From the NCBI GenBank assembly GCA_002387205.1, contig DGLA01000010.1:372438-436437 (forward strand): 64,000 nucleotides of DNA. Direction: 5' to 3'. Position 1 is the stretch's first letter, and the number at the start of each line of letters is the position of its first letter. Below are positions 45,156 to 52,300 of this stretch, one piece after another. Made by a program: the position numbers and the translations under genes. The stretch is from Stutzerimonas stutzeri. Lineage in GTDB: Bacteria > Pseudomonadota > Gammaproteobacteria > Pseudomonadales > Pseudomonadaceae. Under the pieces are notes generated by a model that saw only the letters and a list, made by a program, of their open reading frames with translations, was not told where the DNA came from and did no database searches.

Positions 45156-46223
45156 ATGGCGCTTACAGACCAGACCAGCCAAATCCGCGAGGGCGAAGAG
45201 CTGCCCAACGACGTTATCGACCGATACCTGAAAGCCAGTATTCCGGAGCTCGAAGGCACGCCGACCATTTCCCAGTTTCCGGGTGGTGCCTCAAACCTGA
45301 CCTATCTGTTGAAATACTCGAACCGGGAACTGGTATTACGTCGGCCACCTTTTGGCCACAAAGCCAAATCGGCTCATGACATGGGGCGCGAATATCGCAT
45401 CCTCAACCAGCTTAACGCCGGCTTCCCCTACTGCCCCAAAGCCTATGTCTACTGCACCGACGAGGCGCTGATCGGCGCCGAGTTCTATGTCATGGAGCGG
45501 GTCAAGGGCATCATTCTTCGTGAAGACATGCCTGTGGAGCTGGGTTTTACACCGGAGCAGACAACTACGCTGTGCAAGAACTTCATCGATAAGTTCGTGG
45601 AGCTGCACAACGTCGACTACAAGGCTTGCGGCCTTGGCGATCTGGGTAGGCCGGAAGGCTACGTGCGACGGCAGATCGATGGCTGGATCGACCGTTATGA
45701 ACGCGCCATCACTTCAGATGCGCCGAAGTGGGAACCGGTCAAGGCCTGGCTGCGCGACAAGATGCCAGCTGACCATCCAAAGCCGGGCATCATTCATAAC
45801 GACTACCGGTTCGATAATGTCATTCTCAGCCCCACCAACCCGATGCAGATCATCGGCGTGCTTGACTGGGAGATGACCACTATTGGCGACCCGCTGATGG
45901 ACCTCGGCAATACGCTTGCCTACTGGATCGAAGCCGACGATCCGTCGCCTGTGCAGCTGATGCGCAAGCAGCCCAGCAACGCACCAGGCATGCTCACACG
46001 CAGACAATTCGTGGACTATTACGCCGAGCGTGCAGGTATCCAGATCGACAACTTCGATTATTACTACACCTACGGCCTGTTCCGCCTGGCAGCTATCGTC
46101 CAGCAAATCTACTACCGCTATTTCCACGGCCAGACGCGGGACAGGCGATTCGCGAAGTTCGTGCAAATGAACGCCCTGCTTGAGCATATGAGCCTGCAGG
46201 TCATCAACAAGTCGAAGCTGTAA
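45156..46223 (+). CDS. APH-type phosphotransferase, ACAD10/LvaA kinase-like
   Basis: A 355-residue aminoglycoside-phosphotransferase-fold kinase. FPGGASNLTYLLKYSNRELV with the RRPPFGH loop, the catalytic loop IIHNDYRFDNVIL and the metal site VLDWEMTTIGDPLMDL are clear. This subtype (RRPP, HNDYR, DWEM) is the kinase domain of mitochondrial ACAD10/11 and of Pseudomonas LvaA, which phosphorylate 4-hydroxyacyl-CoA. The start at 45156 has AGAAGGGAAA upstream and is preferred to 45051. The SDR gene follows after 26 bases. It is not an antibiotic-resistance kinase by motif. Confidence 0.9.
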   Translation: MALTDQTSQIREGEELPNDVIDRYLKASIPELEGTPTISQFPGGASNLTYLLKYSNRELVLRRPPFGHKAKSAHDMGREYRILNQLNAGFPYCPKAYVYCTDEALIGAEFYVMERVKGIILREDMPVELGFTPEQTTTLCKNFIDKFVELHNVDYKACGLGDLGRPEGYVRRQIDGWIDRYERAITSDAPKWEPVKAWLRDKMPADHPKPGIIHNDYRFDNVILSPTNPMQIIGVLDWEMTTIGDPLMDLGNTLAYWIEADDPSPVQLMRKQPSNAPGMLTRRQFVDYYAERAGIQIDNFDYYYTYGLFRLAAIVQQIYYRYFHGQTRDRRFAKFVQMNALLEHMSLQVINKSKL

Positions 46224-46249
46224 TACAGCTCAGCAAAGGGATACTACCG

Positions 46250-47017
46250 ATGAGCAAAACCACTCTGTTCGATCTGGAAGGCAAGATCGCATTCGTCTCA
46301 GGCGCCAGCCGCGGTATCGGCGAGGCTATTGCCAAGCTACTGGCGCAGCAAGGGGCGCATGTCATCGTCTCCAGCCGCAAGATCGAAGGCTGCCAAGCAG
46401 TAGCCGACGCAATCACCGCCGCGGGCGGCAAGGCGACACCAGTCGCTTGCCATATTGGCGAACTGGAGCAGATCAAGAGCGTTTTCGCACAGCTCCGCGA
46501 GCAGTTCGGTCGCCTCGATATCCTAGTGAACAACGCCGCGACCAACCCGCAGTTCTGCCACATACTCGATACAGATGTTGCTGCATTTCAGAAGACCGTC
46601 GATGTAAACATCCGTGGCTATTTCTTCATGTCAGTCGAAGCCGGCAAGCTGATGCGAGAAAACGGCGGCGGTAGCATCATCAATGTCGCTTCCATCAACG
46701 GCGTCACGCCAGGCAATTTCCAGGGAATCTACTCGGTCACCAAGGCCGCAGTGATCAACATGACCAAGGCCTTTGCAAAGGAGTGCGCACCACAGGGCAT
46801 ACGCTGCAACGCCTTGCTCCCCGGGCTCACCGACACCAAGTTTGCATCGGCACTGGTCAAGAACGACTCCATCCGCGAAGAAGCGCTGCGCCATATTCCG
46901 CTGCATCGCGTTGCCGATCCAGCCGAGATGGCCGGCGCTGTCCTATACCTCGCCAGCGACGCGTCGAGCTATACCACCGGCCTGTCACTGAACGTTGACG
47001 GCGGCTATCTCGCCTGA
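46250..47017 (+). CDS. SDR oxidoreductase paired with the APH-type kinase
   Basis: A 255-residue classical SDR: AFVSGASRGIGEAIAKLL, SSRK after strand 2 (NADPH type), NNAATN, catalytic Ser in NVASINGV and Tyr/Lys in IYSVTKAAVINM. The C-terminal GLSLNVDGGYLA is usual. Its close placement 26 bases after the APH-type kinase suggests they act on the same acyl substrate, with the SDR making a hydroxy group (or oxidising it) and the kinase phosphorylating it. AAAGGGATA upstream of the ATG. Confidence 0.88.
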   Translation: MSKTTLFDLEGKIAFVSGASRGIGEAIAKLLAQQGAHVIVSSRKIEGCQAVADAITAAGGKATPVACHIGELEQIKSVFAQLREQFGRLDILVNNAATNPQFCHILDTDVAAFQKTVDVNIRGYFFMSVEAGKLMRENGGGSIINVASINGVTPGNFQGIYSVTKAAVINMTKAFAKECAPQGIRCNALLPGLTDTKFASALVKNDSIREEALRHIPLHRVADPAEMAGAVLYLASDASSYTTGLSLNVDGGYLA

Positions 47018-47026
47018 TTTCTTGAC

Positions 47027-47053
47027 AAAAAAAGGGAGCCTGCGCAGGCTCCC
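47027..47053 (-). terminator. Rho-independent terminator for the minus-strand two-TM gene
   Basis: GGGAGCCTG-CG-CAGGCTCCC (47034-47053) next to seven A's (47027-47033) on the plus strand. On the minus strand the stem is followed by TTTTTTT, so it terminates the leftward gene that stops at 47072. It may also act on the convergent SDR transcript. Confidence 0.9.
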
Positions 47054-47071
47054 TCCCGTTACACCGAACGC

Positions 47072-47722
47072 TCATCGCCAATCTTTCATCGCCTGCTCTG
47101 CCTCGATATTCAAGGGCCTTGCCAACAAGCCGGTCGGGGCCATTTCGATGGCGTATTCCGCCCCATCGGCCATCGGCAGATAACCGACACGTCGTGGCTG
47201 CGCCTCGATCAGCAAAGACATGCACTGGCAGCGCTGCAGCCACTGCCAGAGATCAACCCCGTATGGACTCTGGCTAAGCTCGACGCGAGGGTGCCGTACC
47301 AGGTCCTGTTGCTCGATCGCAAGGTAACGACCTGTCACCTTTTCAAGGCGCAATCCGGGCTCCAGACCTATCAACGTCGCCAGCCCTTTCCACTTCAACA
47401 CCCGCACATCGAGTTGCCACAGATCGCCCTCAAGCGTGACGTACGAAGGGTTAGAACCTTCATCTACCGTGACCCGATATCGCTGCTGTCCATCGGATTG
47501 GAACGACAGTTTGACGATCGGTTTACCCTCGGCCAGGGCCCGATATGTCGTGATGTCCCAGGCAGCCAGGCCGACCAGACCGCCCAGGGCGAGCACAAGC
47601 ATGCCGGCAGTGCCGCGCATCCACCCGAACAGCCAATGCCCACCCGACAGCAAGCGCAATGCGATCAACACGACGATCAATGCAAGCAAGGCCACGACCA
47701 CAGCCAGTCCCAGATACTGCAT
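47072..47722 (-). CDS. Unknown inner membrane protein with periplasmic domain
   Basis: A 216-residue protein beginning with two hydrophobic helices (YLGLAVVVALLALIVVLIAL and GTAGMLVLALGGLVGLAAW), followed by a soluble beta-rich domain of about 150 residues (VTLEGDLWQLDVRVLKWKG, LRLEKVTGRYLAIEQQ). The topology suggests both termini on the same side of the membrane. I do not recognise the family; such proteins are sometimes mislabelled multidrug transporters, for which I see no support. Standalone, ending at a strong terminator. Confidence 0.8.
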   Translation of the reverse strand: MQYLGLAVVVALLALIVVLIALRLLSGGHWLFGWMRGTAGMLVLALGGLVGLAAWDITTYRALAEGKPIVKLSFQSDGQQRYRVTVDEGSNPSYVTLEGDLWQLDVRVLKWKGLATLIGLEPGLRLEKVTGRYLAIEQQDLVRHPRVELSQSPYGVDLWQWLQRCQCMSLLIEAQPRRVGYLPMADGAEYAIEMAPTGLLARPLNIEAEQAMKDWR

Positions 47723-47983
47723 TTACCTACCTTCCATAGAACAAACCCAACGCTGCATTATCGATGGCCGCCCGGGCGCTAACCAGCGTGGGCTCGGTAC
47801 AGTGTTCACAGGTCGACACTTTCTGCCAGCAAACCAGCTGCTTCGGCGACTCGTCAGAGGGCCAACCGCAGCACCTCAGGGTCCTTGCGGCTCATGGGGA
47901 CTGCCAGTAGCTGTGGCGAGTGACGCCCGTCCACGGCATCATGCCTGGCTGTTCTCACCGCCTCGCCTCTTGGGTGTTATGCA

Positions 47984-48766
47984 ATGCCATTTATTGAGCT
48001 TTCCACTGATCCGCTGATCATCGGCGCCCTGTTGCTTGTCGCGTTCGTTGCAGGCTTCATCGATGCGATAGCAGGGGGTGGAGGCCTGTTGACGCTGCCA
48101 GCCTTGCTGACCGCGGGCCTGCCGCCTCATCTGGTCCTGGGCACCAACAAATTGTGCGCAACCTTCGGCTCGGCAACGGCGAGCTTTACGTTCTACCGCC
48201 GGAAACTATTCGATCCGAGCCAATGGCGAAACGCCCTTGTCGCCACAGCAGTGGGCGCTGCTACGGGTGCAGCCCTCGCCAACCTGATACCTGCTCACTG
48301 GCTCAACCAGATGCTGCCGGTGGTTGTATTTCTATGTGGGCTATATGTCCTGTTTGGCCGGACTCCGGCTACACAAACCGTCAATACGACGCCGATCAGA
48401 AAAAGACGCCAATGGCCGCAAGGAATAGGGTTGGGTTTCTACGATGGGGTGGCAGGCCCCGGAACCGGCGCATTCTGGACGATCAGCAGCATGCTGCTCT
48501 ATCCCCTGGATCTGCTGCGAGCCAGTGGTGTTGCGCGAACCATGAACTTTGTCAGCAACGCCACCGCACTAGCCGTCTTCATCAGCAATGGACAGGTTGC
48601 CTGGGCCCTGGGGATCGGCATGGGCGTGGCGCTGATGGCGGGCGCCTATTTTGGCGCGCGGACCGCAATCCAGGGCGGGGCCGCATTCATTCGTCCGGTA
48701 TTCGTATCAGTAGTACTGGCGCTCAGCCTGCGCTTAGCCTGGCAACACTGGCTCGGGGCGGCCTAA
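47984..48766 (+). CDS. TSUP family (TauE/SafE) transporter
   Basis: A 260-residue membrane protein with about eight helices and the TSUP signature: VAFVAGFIDAIAGGGGLLTLPALL, LGTNKLCATFGSATASFTFYRR and, in the second half-repeat, GFYDGVAGPGTGAFWT and NFVSNATALAVFISNG. The family exports or imports sulfonates, sulfite or organic anions; substrate unknown. The 3' end overlaps the convergent nudC gene by 33 bases. A GTGTT-ATGC start; weak RBS. Confidence 0.9.
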   Translation: MPFIELSTDPLIIGALLLVAFVAGFIDAIAGGGGLLTLPALLTAGLPPHLVLGTNKLCATFGSATASFTFYRRKLFDPSQWRNALVATAVGAATGAALANLIPAHWLNQMLPVVVFLCGLYVLFGRTPATQTVNTTPIRKRRQWPQGIGLGFYDGVAGPGTGAFWTISSMLLYPLDLLRASGVARTMNFVSNATALAVFISNGQVAWALGIGMGVALMAGAYFGARTAIQGGAAFIRPVFVSVVLALSLRLAWQHWLGAA

Positions 48767-49567
48767 TCGCTGCGCCAGATACAGTTCGATTAGATAGCGG
48801 GCAATGGATTTGGCGGGCGGCAGCGCGGGCAGATCATGAATCGAAAACCAGCGAGCATCTTCGATCTCTTCAGGTTGCATCAGGATGTCACCGTTCGAGT
48901 ACTCGGCATGAAAGCCGAGCATCAGCGAGTGGGGGAACGGCCAGCCCTGACTGCAGATGTATCTTGGCTCGTGTATCGAGACACCAACCTCCTCCCGCAC
49001 TTCGCGCCGGACGCATTGCTCCACCGACTCGCCCGGCTCAACGAAGCCTGCCAGTGTGCTGTAGACACCAGGTGCGAAGCGCGGCGACCGAGCCAGCAGT
49101 AGCTCATCGCCTCGTGTGACCAGCACGATCATGCTTGGCGATATGCGCGGATAGTGGTGAATGCCGCAGCGCTCGCACTGCATGGCACGCTCGGATGGAT
49201 GCTGTCGCATCGGGTTGCCGCAACTGCCACAGTATCGATGATGGTTCGCCCAGGTCGCGACTTGGGCAGCAAAGCCCAGCATGCGGAACCGATCGACATC
49301 GTCGTCCTGCATCATGAACTGACGCAGCCCCTGCCAGGAGGCACCAGCAACATCGACCGGATTTGCCAGCTCGAGCAGAAAGACCTCATCGCCGTCGAAG
49401 TAGCCCAGGCCCTGCTCGCTGATCAGCGGCAACTCGAGGCGCTTGACCCAGCCTCTGGGAAACAGCACACCATTGGCATCAGAAAGAAAACCCTGCTGAC
49501 AGTGCACAACCGCCCACCCGCCCTCTTTTCGGGGATCGAGCAACGCGGGTTGCCAGCGCGAACTCAT
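48734..49567 (-). CDS. nudC: NADH pyrophosphatase NudC
   Basis: A 277-residue Nudix hydrolase that cleaves NAD(H) and removes NAD caps from RNA in known members. The zinc ribbon CGSCGNPMRQHPSERAMQCERCG-type element (Cys-x2-Cys, then Cys-x2-Cys) precedes the Nudix box GFVEPGESVEQCVRREVREEVG-type helix, here with GE, RREVREEVG. SQGWPFPHSLMLGF is the NudC-specific SQPWPFPxS motif. The start overlaps the fimL stop by one base (TGATG). Cytoplasmic. Confidence 0.94.
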   Translation of the reverse strand: MSSRWQPALLDPRKEGGWAVVHCQQGFLSDANGVLFPRGWVKRLELPLISEQGLGYFDGDEVFLLELANPVDVAGASWQGLRQFMMQDDDVDRFRMLGFAAQVATWANHHRYCGSCGNPMRQHPSERAMQCERCGIHHYPRISPSMIVLVTRGDELLLARSPRFAPGVYSTLAGFVEPGESVEQCVRREVREEVGVSIHEPRYICSQGWPFPHSLMLGFHAEYSNGDILMQPEEIEDARWFSIHDLPALPPAKSIARYLIELYLAQRLGRPEPVLPG

Positions 49568-51249
49568 CAGGCAGCCACCGGTAGACCCAGAGCCTTGACG
49601 CTTTCCGAAGCGAGATCAAGCACGCTTATGCGAGAGTCATCACGGCGTAGAATAGCCCCGCCTTCCAGGTAGTACTCCAGGCTGGTCAGCGCGTCGGCAA
49701 GGGTTTCGAGCATCTGCTCAGGGGGCATCTGCACGCTTTCAAGCATCTCCTTCTGAATGAAGTCTGCACAGGCACCGATCAGATCGGCCGCACGATCCTG
49801 CTCGAGGAAGCGCAACCCACCGCGAACAGCCATCAAGCTGAAAGGAACATTGGCCAGATGCAGCTTCTCACCGTTGGACTCCAAATAAGCCGTGATAGCC
49901 CGCTTGGCCAGCGCCAACCCTGCAGTCGCTTCGCCTATCACCACGATGCAGGCCTCTGTGAGCTGATGATTGGCAAAGGCCTCCGCCTCGTTGCCCGGCT
50001 GGGCGATCTGCGGGCGCGGGTCGCGCCGCTCACCACGCTCGAGGCTAGCCACCATGCTTTCTACATAGAGCACGGCATCGGCAAGTTTCAGCAGTGCCTG
50101 GGCGTCTGGCGCATGATCAGCTGTCCAGCCTGATACCACGGCCAGCTGCGCATGCAAGGTGCTGGAGGCCGACGACAAGCCAACCATTCCCAGCGTCTTG
50201 GCCAACTTGCCCATGAGGCTGTGAAGATGGGCATAAGATTCCGCTGGCGCGGTCTGTCGCTCGATCAGGTCGAGCAGATCCTTCAAGCTGGCCAGCTCTT
50301 CGCGGATCGCCGAAGACAGCGAGCGCATCGTAGCCTGGCCCGGTCCGGCCAGGCGCTGGGATTCGTCTTCTAGCAGGTGGTCAGTAAAGGGCAACGGACT
50401 GAGCGAAAATATCTCACGAACCTGGGTAGCCGCAGGGCCATTGCTTTCTGCGAGCGCGACCAGATAGAGCAACTCTTTTAGCAATCCCCGTGAAGGTTCG
50501 TATGCGCTGCTTGCGATCAGTTGGCGAAGCTCGCGGTCGATCCTCGAGAAAAGCTGCTTGCGGGACTGACGCGGCAGTAGCTGGCCATCGAGTTGCGCCT
50601 CCAGAGCGGCAGTCGCAAGCCAGCAAAGCCGCCCACCTGGCGTGTTGGCGAATAGAGGATCAAGGCGCCCCAGCGCGCGCGCCATGAGCTTGAGACTGGC
50701 TGGAACATTGTCTTCACGAATGAACCCAAGCAAGCCGACCTGATACATCTGCCGAAGGCGCCGCGCCTCGGTGGTACGAACTGCCGGCTCGCGCACCGCC
50801 GCGATAATTGGAGGACGGGGGTGATCCAGACGCACACTAAAGAAAAAGCTCTCCGGCAAGGGAGACTGCGCGGCAGCACGTCTAAGCGCATTGATTGGCG
50901 GAAGCAACAGCTCCGGCATCTCCTGACGACTGGCGTCGACGCTTTCAAGGTAACGCCCCAGCACATAGAGCGCGTTACTCAAGGCTGCGAGCTGGACGTC
51001 GCGTTCCTCGCCTGCGCCAACCGGAATATCGGTGGCGAGCTGCAAGATTTCCTGCGCCAGCAACTCCGCTCCTGTCAGCTCGATAAGACTGAGCGTCCCC
51101 CGGACCTGCTTGAGGTTTTCCACCGCCTGTTGCAGCAACCCGCCGTTATTCCGGTCAATGATGAAGTGCTCGAGACTCTGCTCGGCCTCTTCCATGGTGG
51201 CGAACAACTCTTCGCGAACCAGGCTGAGTGAAGTGGCTCCAGTAACCAT
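49567..51249 (-). CDS. fimL: FimL, twitching/type IV pilus regulator
   Basis: A 560-residue cytoplasmic protein matching FimL from memory (MVTGATSLSLVREELFATM). It is homologous to the N-terminal part of the chemotaxis kinase ChpA/PilL, with Hpt-like helical regions such as LVREELFATMEEAEQSLEHF and FDLIERQTA-like segments. FimL supports cAMP signalling and type IV pilus assembly at the cell pole, working with PilG/FimV. It lacks kinase core and CheW domains. Start at 51249; the 16-codon extension is rejected. Operon with nudC and, upstream by 37 bases, the crotonase gene. Confidence 0.9.
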   Translation of the reverse strand: MVTGATSLSLVREELFATMEEAEQSLEHFIIDRNNGGLLQQAVENLKQVRGTLSLIELTGAELLAQEILQLATDIPVGAGEERDVQLAALSNALYVLGRYLESVDASRQEMPELLLPPINALRRAAAQSPLPESFFFSVRLDHPRPPIIAAVREPAVRTTEARRLRQMYQVGLLGFIREDNVPASLKLMARALGRLDPLFANTPGGRLCWLATAALEAQLDGQLLPRQSRKQLFSRIDRELRQLIASSAYEPSRGLLKELLYLVALAESNGPAATQVREIFSLSPLPFTDHLLEDESQRLAGPGQATMRSLSSAIREELASLKDLLDLIERQTAPAESYAHLHSLMGKLAKTLGMVGLSSASSTLHAQLAVVSGWTADHAPDAQALLKLADAVLYVESMVASLERGERRDPRPQIAQPGNEAEAFANHQLTEACIVVIGEATAGLALAKRAITAYLESNGEKLHLANVPFSLMAVRGGLRFLEQDRAADLIGACADFIQKEMLESVQMPPEQMLETLADALTSLEYYLEGGAILRRDDSRISVLDLASESVKALGLPVAA

Positions 51250-51286
51250 GCCTAGCGCGCCTCCCGCGCAACGTTCAAATACTGCA

Positions 51287-52099
51287 TCAGTCGGCAAAGT
51301 CCGGTTTCTGTTTGTTCATGTGAGCAGCCATGGCCCGCTTGAGATCTTCGGATTGAAGCATCGCCGCATTCCAGGTGGCGATGTACTGCAGACCGTCATC
51401 GACGCGGTGATCCCGCATGTAGCGGATCATTTCCTTGGTGCCGCGAATGGCTATCGGGGATTTGGCTGCAACCTCGGCCGCAAGTGCATGCACAGCGTCC
51501 ATCAGCGCCGCCTGGTCAGGATAGGCGCGGTTGACCAGTCCGATCGCCTGCGCTTCGCGGCCATCGACAGTCCGGCCGGTATACGCAAGCTCGCGCATCA
51601 TGCCGTCACCAATTATGCGCGGAAGACGCTGCAGGGTGCCGACATCCGCCGCCATGCCCATATCGATTTCCTTGATGGAGAACTGGGCGTCGAGAGTGCT
51701 GTACCGCATATCGCAGGCAGCGATCAGATCGATTGCTCCGCCAATGCAATATCCCTGGATAGCGGCGATTACCGGCTTGCGACAATGGTCGACGGCATTG
51801 AAAGAGGCCTGAAGCTTGAGAATCTGGCGACGCAGACCTTCTGCGTTGCGGCCGATGTCCTTGCCCAGCTGTGCTGCGGCCTGTGCAAGCAATTGCAGAT
51901 CGATGCCTGCCGAGAAATGCTTGCCCTCTCCAGACAGCACCACCACACGCACTGCATCCGTGTCATCTGCCCAGCGGAAAATATCGACGATCTCGCTCCA
52001 GAACGCCGCGTTCATCGCATTGATCTTTTCCGGTCGGTTGATCGCTACGTGGGCTACCTTGTCCCGCAGATCTACACGGAAGGCTTCGTATTCAGTCAC
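51287..52099 (-). CDS. Crotonase, dienoyl-CoA isomerase-like
   Basis: A 270-residue crotonase-fold protein. The oxyanion loop is GEGKHFSAGIDLQLL; CDMRYSTLDAQFSIKEIDM and GMAADVGTLQRLPRIIGDGM match mammalian ECH1 (delta3,5-delta2,4-dienoyl-CoA isomerase), including the acidic residues in KEIDMGMAADVG. It would handle odd-position double bonds in unsaturated fatty acid oxidation. First gene of the crotonase-fimL-nudC unit. A plain enoyl-CoA hydratase is less likely by motif. Confidence 0.88.
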   Translation of the reverse strand: MTEYEAFRVDLRDKVAHVAINRPEKINAMNAAFWSEIVDIFRWADDTDAVRVVVLSGEGKHFSAGIDLQLLAQAAAQLGKDIGRNAEGLRRQILKLQASFNAVDHCRKPVIAAIQGYCIGGAIDLIAACDMRYSTLDAQFSIKEIDMGMAADVGTLQRLPRIIGDGMMRELAYTGRTVDGREAQAIGLVNRAYPDQAALMDAVHALAAEVAAKSPIAIRGTKEMIRYMRDHRVDDGLQYIATWNAAMLQSEDLKRAMAAHMNKQKPDFAD

Positions 52100-52145
52100 G
52101 CTATCATCCTCGACAGGCTTGGCACCGCGGCGCCTTTCAAGTCAG

Positions 52146-52167
52146 ACAGGCCCTCGGCGGGGCCTGT
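52146..52167. terminator. Hairpin between ldcA and the crotonase gene
   Basis: ACAGGCCC-TCGGCG-GGGCCTGT is a perfect 8-bp stem in the 201-bp gap. It could end the ldcA transcript (minus strand) or fold in the crotonase leader. No T-tract. Confidence 0.45.
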
Positions 52168-52300
52168 TCTCAGCCGCACAACTATAGCAACAGCGCGTGG
52201 AAAGTCGATGCGGGACGTTGTGACCCAGCCCACGCCGTTGTGCATCATCCGGCTTTGACATCGTCACCTTGACGACTCGAAAGCCAGAACCGATCTGGGG

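Noticed and set aside
45156..46223. Aminoglycoside resistance kinase
   Set aside because: The fold is shared, but the RRPP, HNDYR and DWEM motif combination belongs to the ACAD10/LvaA-like metabolic subgroup.
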